10,161 nt of DNA from an uncultured Caulobacteraceae bacterium (lineage in GTDB: Bacteria > Pseudomonadota > Alphaproteobacteria > Caulobacterales > Caulobacteraceae): contig CAMLRH010000071.1 in NCBI GenBank assembly GCA_946482375.1, positions 1 through 10,161 of the forward strand. The letters run 5' to 3'. Below are positions 1 to 5,534 of the stretch, one piece after another (position 1 is the stretch's first letter; the number at the start of each line of letters is the position of its first letter). The notes below the pieces were generated by a model that was not told where the DNA came from, did no database searches, and saw only the letters and a program-made list of their open reading frames with translations. Position numbers and translations under genes: made by a program.

Positions 1-1
1 G

Positions 2-505
2 CAGTACGGGCTGTCGGCCTACGACGCCGGCGTGCTGATCGCCGACCAGGACCGGGCGGACTATTTCGAGACGGCCGCCAAGGGTCGCGACGCCAAGCTG
101 GTCGCCAACTGGGTGACCAACGAACTGGCGGCGCGGCTGGCCAAGGACGGCCACGAAATCTCGCTGTCGCCGATCCCGCCGCAGGACATCGCCCAGCTCG
201 TCGAGCTGATCGAGAACGGCTCCATCTCCTCGAAGATCGCCAAGCAGGTGTTCGAGCACATGTGGGCAGGCGAGGGGCGTCCGGCCGAGGTGGTCGAGAA
301 GCACGGCCTGCTGCAGGTCAGCGACACCGGCGCCATCGAGGCCATCGTCGACAAGCTGATCGCCGCCAACCCCGGCCAGGCCGAGGCGGTGAAGGCGAAG
401 CCCCAAGCTATCGGCTGGTTCGTCGGCCAGGTGATGCGCGAGACCGGCGGCAAGGCCAACCCGGGGGCCGTCAACGAGATCCTGAAGGCTAAGCTCGGCC
501 TCTAG
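2..505 (+). CDS. gatB: Aspartyl/glutamyl-tRNA amidotransferase subunit B, C-terminal part
   Basis: Partial gene: the 5' end lies outside the window and 167 codons are visible. GatB is part of the GatCAB complex, which converts mischarged Glu-tRNA(Gln) and Asp-tRNA(Asn) to the correct aminoacyl-tRNAs in the cytoplasm. The visible part is the helical segment plus the tail (YqeY-like) domain that contacts tRNA. Recognisable stretches are YDAGVLIADQ, the segment around SSKIAKQVFEHMW, and the highly conserved end with GWFVGQVMRETGGKANP followed by VNEILKAKL. The catalytic cradle is upstream and not seen. The stop TAG (503-505) coincides with the CTAG at the left end of an inverted-repeat element, so the last bases of the gene are shared with that element's insertion site. 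No frameshift is seen. Confidence 0.96.
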   Translation, partial: QYGLSAYDAGVLIADQDRADYFETAAKGRDAKLVANWVTNELAARLAKDGHEISLSPIPPQDIAQLVELIENGSISSKIAKQVFEHMWAGEGRPAEVVEKHGLLQVSDTGAIEAIVDKLIAANPGQAEAVKAKPQAIGWFVGQVMRETGGKANPGAVNEILKAKLGL

Positions 506-700
506 GGTCCAGACTCAATTGGCCGACGTAAGTTGCTGCACGAAATCAGTGGGATAACCCTCACTGTCATCCCGGACGGCCCGAAGGGACGATCCGGGAC
601 CCAGGGGCCGCGCCTGTGACTCCTGGGTCCCGGCTCTCCGCGCTTCGCGCTACGGCCGGGATGACGGGAGTTTTGGCGTCGGCTTATTGAGTACGGACCC
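505..700. repeat. MITE-like element with terminal inverted repeats, inserted at the gatB stop codon
   Basis: A 196-bp non-coding element with imperfect terminal inverted repeats. Including the flanking CTAG, the left arm is 502-528 and the right arm 677-703. They match at 23 of 27 positions: CTAGGGTCC, two mismatches, ACTCAAT, two mismatches, GCCGACG. Both ends sit in CTAG (502-505 and 700-703), which fits a TA target duplication (503-504 and 701-702) or a 4-bp CTAG duplication. The left arm contains GACTC (512-516), a GANTC CcrM methylation site; the right arm reads GTACTC and lacks one. No reading frame inside looks real. Inverted-repeat intergenic elements with a CcrM site in one arm are known from Caulobacter crescentus (CIR repeats); family membership here is inference. 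Confidence 0.7.
566..665. repeat. Palindromic intergenic repeat nested inside the MITE-like element
   Basis: Nested inverted repeat. The outer arms are GTCATCCCGG (566-575) and CCGGGATGAC (656-665). A perfect 12-bp inner pair, CCGGGACCCAGG (594-605) and CCTGGGTCCCGG (622-633), encloses a 16-nt loop. A further small dyad, GCGCTTCGCGC, lies near 640-650. The layout (GTCATCCC, then GGGACCCA, and the mirror) is the same as in the next repeat at 713-812, so the two appear to belong to one family. It could fold into a long cruciform or RNA hairpin downstream of gatB. Confidence 0.7.
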
Positions 701-712
701 TAGGCCCCATAT

Positions 713-812
713 CGTCATCACCCGGCGAAGTCCGGGTGACCCAAGCGGTATTGCGTGACTTTCGCCCGCTGCTTGGGTCCCCCGGATCGCCTGCGGCGAC
801 CGTGGGATGACG
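713..812. repeat. Palindromic intergenic repeat downstream of the RcnB-family gene
   Basis: Second member of the same palindrome type. Outer arms are CGTCATC (713-719) and GATGACG (806-812). Inner arms are GACCCAAGC (738-746) and GCTTGGGTC (771-779). Each half has its own small hairpin: CACCCGG/CCGGGTG at 719-725 and 732-738, and TCGCC/GGCGA at 787-791 and 795-799. It ends 11 bp before the stop codon of the minus-strand RcnB-family gene and may act as that gene's 3' end or as a bidirectional terminator, although there is no T-tract. With the preceding element it accounts for nearly all of the gene-free stretch 506-823. Confidence 0.65.
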
Positions 813-823
813 CGCGGGTGGGG

Positions 824-1222
824 CTAGCGGAGGATGTCCGCGATCACCTCGGCGATCAGGCCCGTGCGGGTCTGGGCGAGGTAGACGTCGTTGCCGACGC
901 GGACCCAGCGGTAGCCCGGGGGCGGCTGACGCAGGTCATAACGGCCGTAGTCGTTCAGGTAGTAGTTGCGGTTGACGTAGTAGTCCCGCGGCAGGCGCGC
1001 GCCCACGTCATAGTCCCAGGTCTTCTTGTACTGACCCGGAGGCATGCCGCCCGGCTTCTTGGCGAGGCCCGGAGGCGTCCAGTTCTGCTGGACCCACATC
1101 TGCTGACGTTCGTCCCAGCGCATCTGGTTGACGTCGTTCTTCTTGGGCTTGGCGTCGGCCGCGCTGGCGAGCGCAAGGGCCGCGCCGGCGGCGACGATGG
1201 CCGCGATCATCTTGGAATTCAT
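824..1222 (-). CDS. RcnB-family periplasmic protein
   Basis: 132-residue exported protein. Residues 1-24 form a clear Sec signal peptide: short polar start, Ala-rich core, likely cleavage after Ala-Asp-Ala before KPKK. The middle is rich in Trp, Gln and Pro, with a W-x-P-P-G-L motif near residue 48. The C-terminal third (about 80-131) carries the RcnB signature: paired tyrosines, then PPPGYRWVRVGNDVYLA and a final TGLIAEVI. E. coli RcnB is a periplasmic factor in nickel/cobalt homeostasis, but most alphaproteobacterial members are uncharacterised and no metal-efflux gene lies nearby, so a metal role is inference. The start is supported by AGGGAG (1231-1236 on the opposite strand), 8 nt from ATG. 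It is divergent from the glutathione transferase gene. Confidence 0.85.
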   Translation of the reverse strand: MNSKMIAAIVAAGAALALASAADAKPKKNDVNQMRWDERQQMWVQQNWTPPGLAKKPGGMPPGQYKKTWDYDVGARLPRDYYVNRNYYLNDYGRYDLRQPPPGYRWVRVGNDVYLAQTRTGLIAEVIADILR

Positions 1223-1401
1223 AGCTTTTTCTCCCTTTCGTCGGGCCCGTCCGACCCTTCCGAAATCGGCCGCTCCTCATCGTCAGAGGCGCGGTTCACG
1301 CTTACATGAAACGCTTTCCGGCCTGAACAACGCCTGAACGCGAACGGTGTTCTGTCTTGCGTGGGCGGGATGGGCCGCCCAAGTTGCGAAAGACCACTCT
1401 C

Positions 1402-1407
1402 AAGGGA
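1402..1407 (+). promoter_or_regulatory. Ribosome binding site that fixes the glutathione transferase start
   Basis: AAGGGA lies 7 nt before the ATG at 1415. The upstream in-frame ATG at 1361 would add 18 residues with no family counterpart, so 1415 is preferred. Confidence 0.7.
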
Positions 1408-1414
1408 CGATACC

Positions 1415-2140
1415 ATGACCAAGCCGATCGAGCTGCACTACTGGCCCACGCCCAACGGCTGGAAGGTTTCGATCGCGCTGGAAGAGATGGAGCTGCCCTA
1501 CGAGCTGAAGCCGGTGAACATCGGCAAGGGCGAGCAGTTCACGCCGAAGTTTCTCTCCATCAGTCCCAACAATCGCATGCCGGCCATCGTCGACCCCGAG
1601 GGGCCGGACGGCAAGCCGATCAGCGTCTTCGAGAGCGGCGCCATCCTGCAGTACCTCGGCCGCAAGTCGGGAAAGTTCTACGGCGACAGCGAGCGCAACC
1701 GCGTCGAGATCGACCAGTGGGTCTTCTGGCAGATGGCCAATCTGGGGCCGATGGCGGGAAACACCCACCACTTCCGCCAGTACGCCCCGAGCTTCATGAA
1801 GGACCAGCGTCAGGTGTCTTACGGCGCCATTCGCTTCACGAATGAGACAAATCGTCTCTACGGCGTGCTCGACAAGCAGCTGGAGGGCAAGGACTTCGTT
1901 TGCGGCGACTATTCCATCGCCGACATGGCCATCTGGCCTTGGGTGGTGCCGTGGAAGAACCAGGGCCAGAACCTCGACGATTTCCCCAATATCAAGGGGT
2001 GGTACCAGCGGGTCATCGACCGGCCGGGGGCGCAGAAGGGCTTTGGGCTCGGCGCAGAGCTTAGAAGGGGCGGTCTGCAATCGTCCGGCAAGGAAGCCGA
2101 ACAGGCCCGCGCGGTGCTGTTCGGCCAGCGGGCGCGCTGA
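1415..2140 (+). CDS. yfcG: Nu-class glutathione transferase, YfcG-like disulfide-bond oxidoreductase
   Basis: 241-residue cytosolic protein very close in layout to E. coli YfcG, a glutathione-dependent disulfide-bond reductase. The thioredoxin-fold N-domain (about 5-87) has the YWPTPNGWK motif, so the position of the usual GST Tyr/Ser/Cys is taken by Thr12 and Asn14, as in the Nu class. It also has SPNNRMPAIVD with the cis-proline (Pro56) and FESGAILQYL (72-81), which binds the glutathione gamma-glutamyl group. The helical C-domain carries QWVFWQMANLGPMAGNTHHF and the N-capping box S167-I-A-D170 in DYSIADMAIWPW. The length fits the family. The start at ATG 1415 is chosen for its ribosome site and homology. 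The gene appears monocistronic; its likely role is redox homeostasis rather than drug conjugation. Confidence 0.92.
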   Translation: MTKPIELHYWPTPNGWKVSIALEEMELPYELKPVNIGKGEQFTPKFLSISPNNRMPAIVDPEGPDGKPISVFESGAILQYLGRKSGKFYGDSERNRVEIDQWVFWQMANLGPMAGNTHHFRQYAPSFMKDQRQVSYGAIRFTNETNRLYGVLDKQLEGKDFVCGDYSIADMAIWPWVVPWKNQGQNLDDFPNIKGWYQRVIDRPGAQKGFGLGAELRRGGLQSSGKEAEQARAVLFGQRAR

Positions 2141-2172
2141 CTACCCAATATGAGGAAAGCCCAACAGGGCAT

Positions 2173-2187
2173 TTAACCATATGTTCA
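2173..2187 (+). promoter_or_regulatory. CtrA-like box upstream of the Sel1 gene
   Basis: TTAA (2173-2176), a 7-nt spacer CCATATG, then TTCA (2184-2187): a 7 of 8 match to the CtrA consensus TTAA-N7-TTAA. It lies in a locally AT-rich stretch about 60 bp before the Sel1-repeat gene. A GAGTC (2206-2210), a GANTC site for the CcrM methylase, lies 19 bp further on. The motif match is seen; binding is inference. Confidence 0.4.
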
Positions 2188-2247
2188 GGCAGCGTTTGAT
2201 TTCCTGAGTCCCATAAAAGGCGAGCTGTCCATTCCGGCCAGTTCGAA

Positions 2248-2535
2248 ATGATGGGATGCGAAACGATGCTGGCGACAGTGGAAGCCCTTTCGGGCCTGCC
2301 GACGCCGCCCCTGAATGCTAGCGGAGACGAGCTGTTCCGGATGGGACTTCTCTACTCCACTGGCCAAGGCGGTGCTCCGCTCGATTACGTCTGTGCCCAC
2401 ATGCTTTTCAACCTCGCCGCCATGCGCGGGTCCGTCGAGGCCAAGGTCTACCGCAAGGAGATCAGCCAGGAGATGGACATCGAGGATATCGCCGAGGCCC
2501 AGCGCCAGGCCCGTGAGTGGCTGGCGCACGCCTGA
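2248..2535 (+). CDS. Small Sel1-repeat protein
   Basis: Up to 95 residues. The core, from DELFRMGLLYSTGQ through CAHMLFNLAAMRG to a final AEAQRQAREWLA, is a single Sel1-like (TPR-type) helical unit: a helix with L-x-x-x-G-x-x-Y, a linker, and a helix with A-x-x-x-x-x-x-A-A-x-x-G. Small proteins of this kind are common in alphaproteobacteria and probably act by protein contact, but their function is unknown. The start is uncertain. ATGs occur at 2248, 2251 and 2266 and none has a strong ribosome site; the one at 2266 gives a product beginning MLATVEALSG, close to what I expect for the family. There is no signal peptide. A CtrA-like box and a GANTC site upstream suggest cell-cycle control. Confidence 0.75.
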   Translation: MMGCETMLATVEALSGLPTPPLNASGDELFRMGLLYSTGQGGAPLDYVCAHMLFNLAAMRGSVEAKVYRKEISQEMDIEDIAEAQRQAREWLAHA

Positions 2536-2549
2536 CGCCCTTTGCGCTG

Positions 2550-2578
2550 TTGACCCGGGCGCAAGGGGAGGGCAAACG
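2550..2578 (+). promoter_or_regulatory. Possible promoter of the tRNA-Ser gene
   Basis: TTGACC (2550-2555) is a good -35 element. At a 17-nt spacing the -10 position reads CAAACG, which is weak. The placement would start transcription a few bases before the tRNA at 2591. Confidence 0.3.
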
Positions 2579-2590
2579 ACCCCGGCGCCT

Positions 2591-2681
2591 GGAGACGTGG
2601 CCGAGAGGCTGAAGGCAACGGTTTGCTAAATCGTCATACCCCTAAAGGGTATCGTGGGTTCGAATCCCACCGTCTCCGCCA
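2591..2681 (+). tRNA. tRNA-Ser(GCT)
   Basis: Complete class II tRNA with an encoded CCA end (2679-2681). The acceptor stem is GGAGACG (2591-2597) with CGTCTCC (2671-2677), and base 73 is G. The anticodon stem is ACGGT/ATCGT around the loop TTGCTAA, with anticodon GCT at 2625-2627 reading AGC/AGT serine codons. The long variable arm pairs ATACCC with GGGTAT, as expected for serine. The T arm is GTGGG-TTCGAAT-CCCAC. No integrase or attachment-site duplication is seen next to it. Confidence 0.97.
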
Positions 2682-2831
2682 CTTTCCTTCTAATTAATTC
2701 AACAACTTGGCGGGCGAAAGTCTGCTGAAGCGCCGCCTATGACCCCTCGGCACAGGTGGTTTGTAGGCAGGTCGCTCTGTCCTGGCCGCTCGCGCTGGCA
2801 AGATCGCCGGTGAAAGCGAGGAGGCCCCTGG

Positions 2832-3632
2832 ATGACGACCGGCTTCAGTGTCCCGCTGTCGCCCAGCGGGCGCTCGGCGACAGCGCCGACACCGCCCTGG
2901 CACTATGTCGGCGACTATCTGGCCATCGAGTACGAAGCCGACCCGGCCGCCGTCGCCGAGCTGCTGCCGCCGGGTATGAGCCTGGGCGAGGACGCCGGGA
3001 AGTGCGCGGTGTTCTTTTCCGACTGCCAGTACGCCACCGACGGCGGTGACGAGGTCTTCGAGCCCGCCGTCAGCCAGTACCGCGAGTGCCTGGTGGTCGC
3101 GGCGGCGGTGTTCGAGGGCAAGCCGGCGGCCTTCATGCCCTACATCTTCGTCGACAACGACAACTCGATGGTGCGCGGCCTGATCCAGGGTATGCCCAAG
3201 CAGCTGGCGGCCGTGCGCATGACCCGCGCCTACGAGGTTCAGAACCCCGCCGCCGGCTTCGTCGGCGAAGGCGGAAGGTTCGGCGCCACCCTGACCCACC
3301 GCGACCGGCGTCTGGCCGAAGCCCGCATCGTGCTGCAGTCGAAGACCGATCGCGCGCCGAACAGGATGATGGCGCGGCTGATCAACCGCCGCCACATGCC
3401 CGACCTCGAGAAGACCAACCACGCCCGCCCGCTGGTGGATCAGCTGGTGCGGCAGAAGACCCGCGACATCGTCCTCTCCGACATCTGGACCGGCCCGGCC
3501 GAACTGTCGGTCTTCGACTCGCCGACGCATGAGCTTGGGCGGCTGAAGCCCGTGAAGGTCGGCGCCGGGTATCGCTACACCTTCGCCATGACCATCGACG
3601 ATCTCTCGGTCGTCGCCGACCTGACGGGCTGA
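2832..3632 (+). CDS. Acetoacetate decarboxylase superfamily protein
   Basis: 266 residues, the usual length. Acetoacetate decarboxylase forms a Schiff base between a lysine and a beta-keto acid. The family core is present: a Tyr-Arg-Glu motif with Glu85 (family glutamate), FVDNDNSMVRG, and GMPKQLAAV with the Schiff-base lysine as Lys123. The neighbouring lysine of clostridial enzyme (PKK), which lowers the pKa of the catalytic one, is Gln124 here. By my recalled alignment the clostridial Arg29 and Glu61 are also not kept. A conserved D-I-W-T-G-P lies near 221. The protein is therefore probably not a true acetoacetate decarboxylase; relatives act as aldolase/dehydratase-type enzymes on 2-oxo acids. 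The start is fixed by AGGAGG (2819-2824), 7 nt before ATG. First gene of a tightly packed three-gene unit. Confidence 0.85.
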   Translation: MTTGFSVPLSPSGRSATAPTPPWHYVGDYLAIEYEADPAAVAELLPPGMSLGEDAGKCAVFFSDCQYATDGGDEVFEPAVSQYRECLVVAAAVFEGKPAAFMPYIFVDNDNSMVRGLIQGMPKQLAAVRMTRAYEVQNPAAGFVGEGGRFGATLTHRDRRLAEARIVLQSKTDRAPNRMMARLINRRHMPDLEKTNHARPLVDQLVRQKTRDIVLSDIWTGPAELSVFDSPTHELGRLKPVKVGAGYRYTFAMTIDDLSVVADLTG

Positions 3633-3634
3633 CG

Positions 3635-4771
3635 GTGGCGCCGAACGCGCTCAGCGTGGAAGGCCTGAGGGCCTCGGCGCGCCGGCGCCTGCCCAGACTG
3701 GTTTTCGAGTTCATCGACGGCGGCGCGGACGACGAGATCACCCTTCGCCGAAACCGCGAGGCGCTGGACGCCATCGCCTTCAATCCACGCGTCGCGGTCG
3801 ATATCTCGAAGCGCACGCTGGCGACGACGATGCTGGGTGGCCCCGCGGCCATGCCGCTGGCGATTTCGCCCACGGGGATGTCCTCGGTGGCCTGGCCTAA
3901 CGGCGACATCGCGCTGGCCGAGGCGGCCAAGGCGCAGGGCATTCCCTTTACGCTGAGCACGCAATCGAGCTTGACGCTGGAAGCGGTCGCCCGGGTGGGT
4001 GGGCGGCTGTGGTTCCAGACCTATCCGTTCCGTGACCGTGGACTCGTCGCCTCGCTGGCCAAGCGCGCGCTGGACGCCGGCTACGACGCGTTGGTCCTGA
4101 CCGTAGACGTCACGGTCGCGGCCAACCGCGAGAAGGACCGCCGCAACGGCTTCGACCTGCCGCTGAAGATCACGCCGCGGCTGGCGTTTGACGTCGCGGC
4201 GCATCCGGCCTGGGCGTTCGATGTGCTGCGTCATGGCGTTCCCCACTCCGCCAATGTGCCCGGTGCGGTGATCTTCAATCGGAGCGGCGTCGATTCGACG
4301 CTGGCCGGGACGATCATCGATTCCGCGTCCAACTGGGACGATCTGGCCTACTTCCGCGACGTCTGGCCAAAGGCGCTGGCGATCAAGGGGGTCATGTGCG
4401 CCGAAGACGCCGCGCGGGCGGTCGCGCTCGGATTCGATGGCGTCATCGTCTCAAACCACGGCGGTCGCCAACTCGACGGCGCGCCATCGACCATCGAAGT
4501 CCTGCCGGAGGTCGTGGCCGCCGTCGGAGCCAAAGCCGAGGTGCTGATGGACAGCGGCGTGCGCCGCGGCTCCGACATCGCCAAGGCGCTGGCGCTTGGG
4601 GCCAGAGGCGTGATGTTCGGGCGCCCGACCCTTTACGGCCTGGCGACCGCTGGACAGCCGGGCGCCGAACACGCCCTGAAGCTGGTGCGCGCGGAACTGC
4701 ATCGGACGCTATCGCTGATCGGCTGTCCGAATGTCGCCGACCTCGGTCCAGCTAACCTTCGAGGGAACTGA
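3635..4771 (+). CDS. FMN-dependent alpha-hydroxy-acid dehydrogenase (mandelate/lactate type)
   Basis: 378 residues with a GTG start 2 nt after the previous stop. The family oxidises 2-hydroxy acids (lactate, glycolate, mandelate) to 2-oxo acids with FMN. Seen: PTGMSSVAWPNGD near 79-91, W-F-Q-T-Y with Tyr130, TVDV with Asp158, IKG with Lys251 (flavin N1), SNHGGRQLD with catalytic His275 and substrate-binding Arg278, DSGVRRG at 306-312 and GRPTLYGLA at 329-337. Residues about 170-210 form a long loop resembling the membrane-binding segment of mandelate dehydrogenase MdlB, so membrane association is possible. The active-site tyrosine equivalent to Tyr24 of glycolate oxidase is Phe26 (F-E-F-I-D-G-G), which is unusual. 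The substrate cannot be decided: mandelate-like and lactate-like both fit. Translationally coupled to both neighbours. Confidence 0.93.
   Translation: MAPNALSVEGLRASARRRLPRLVFEFIDGGADDEITLRRNREALDAIAFNPRVAVDISKRTLATTMLGGPAAMPLAISPTGMSSVAWPNGDIALAEAAKAQGIPFTLSTQSSLTLEAVARVGGRLWFQTYPFRDRGLVASLAKRALDAGYDALVLTVDVTVAANREKDRRNGFDLPLKITPRLAFDVAAHPAWAFDVLRHGVPHSANVPGAVIFNRSGVDSTLAGTIIDSASNWDDLAYFRDVWPKALAIKGVMCAEDAARAVALGFDGVIVSNHGGRQLDGAPSTIEVLPEVVAAVGAKAEVLMDSGVRRGSDIAKALALGARGVMFGRPTLYGLATAGQPGAEHALKLVRAELHRTLSLIGCPNVADLGPANLRGN
4761..4766 (+). promoter_or_regulatory. Ribosome binding site inside the end of the dehydrogenase gene
   Basis: GAGGGA lies 6 nt before ATG 4773 and within the last codons of the upstream gene. 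It sets the hydratase start in preference to the longer in-frame reading from 4731 and implies coupled translation. Confidence 0.75.
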
Positions 4772-4772
4772 G

Positions 4773-5534
4773 ATGGAGCGTCTGCTCTCCGACGCCGCCG
4801 TGTCGCGGGCCGCCGAGCAACTGGTGCGGGCGCGGCGGAACGGCGAGCTTCCGGCGCGGCTCGACGAGGATTGCCGTCCGAGGGGGCATGGGGACGCCTG
4901 CGCCATCTTCCTGCGCACGGCCGAACTGCTGGAAGAGCCCATCGTCGGGTGGAAGATCGGTTACTCGTCGCGCTCCGGAAAGCTGACCCTTGGCCCAGTC
5001 CTGGGCTCCCTGCTGTTCGCCGACGGCGCCGTCGTGCGCGATGGCCCGGCCAGCGTCATCGCCATCGAAGGCGAGATGAGCGTGACCATGCGGTGCGCGC
5101 CGAAATCTGCCGAGCGAGCCGCGGTCATCGAGGCGATTGCCTCGGCTCATCCGTCCATCGAGCTGGTCGCGCCGCGTTTTCGCGACATCGCCGGCATCTC
5201 GCCGTTCGAGGCCGAAGCCGACTGCGGCATCAACGGAGGCCTCATCCTTGGCGAGGGGCGGCCGTTCGTTCCCGAGCTGCTGGAGCCGGCCAGGGCGGTC
5301 GCGGTCATTGATGGCCGCACCGAAGTCGATGAAGCCGGTCGCCCGGTCGAGCCGGACGCCATCGAGGCCATCGCCTGGATCGCCAAAACGCTGGAAGCGG
5401 CGGGCGCGCCTCTGCAGCCCGGCCACGTCATCGCCACCGGGGCCAGGACCGGGCTTGTGCGGCTGCAGGGCGGGCGCGAGGTCGCGGTCGAACTCGGCGG
5501 CCTTGGACGTGTTTCGGCGACGATCGACCGTTAG
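4773..5534 (+). CDS. 2-keto-4-pentenoate hydratase / FAH-family protein
   Basis: 253 residues, one base after the previous stop. MhpD-type hydratases and 4-oxalocrotonate decarboxylases of aromatic meta-cleavage pathways share this fold and bind a divalent metal. Seen: GWKIGYSSR (59-67) at the substrate-lysine region (Lys61), IEGEMSV with metal ligands Glu99 and Glu101, PSIELVAPRF with the third ligand Glu130, and CGINGGLILG (151-160). The C-terminal half ends with the usual G-x-x-I-A-T-G-A-R-T-G block (217-227). The metal site is intact, so activity is expected. Whether it hydrates 2-oxo-pent-4-enoate or decarboxylates a related oxo acid cannot be told from sequence. Last gene of the three-gene unit; its stop TAG overlaps the stop of the convergent hydrolase gene. 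Confidence 0.88.
   Translation: MERLLSDAAVSRAAEQLVRARRNGELPARLDEDCRPRGHGDACAIFLRTAELLEEPIVGWKIGYSSRSGKLTLGPVLGSLLFADGAVVRDGPASVIAIEGEMSVTMRCAPKSAERAAVIEAIASAHPSIELVAPRFRDIAGISPFEAEADCGINGGLILGEGRPFVPELLEPARAVAVIDGRTEVDEAGRPVEPDAIEAIAWIAKTLEAAGAPLQPGHVIATGARTGLVRLQGGREVAVELGGLGRVSATIDR

Noticed and set aside
1361..1414. Upstream ATG giving an 18-residue longer glutathione transferase
   Set aside because: No ribosome site and no family counterpart; AAGGGA supports ATG 1415.
1400..2080. 226-codon minus-strand open frame opposite the glutathione transferase gene
   Set aside because: Shadow of a well-conserved plus-strand gene; no domain features.
2159..2170. GCCC-AACA-GGGC hairpin after the glutathione transferase gene as a terminator
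   Set aside because: Only 4 bp of stem and no T-run; too weak to call.
2682..2831. Possible integration site or small gene after tRNA-Ser
   Set aside because: No repeat of the tRNA 3' end, no integrase and no supported reading frame; the stretch holds only an AT-rich patch and the ribosome site of the next gene.
2694..3530. 278-codon minus-strand open frame opposite the ADC-fold gene
   Set aside because: Composition is Val/Gly/Arg/His-rich with no recognisable domain; the plus strand has a clear family match and ribosome site.
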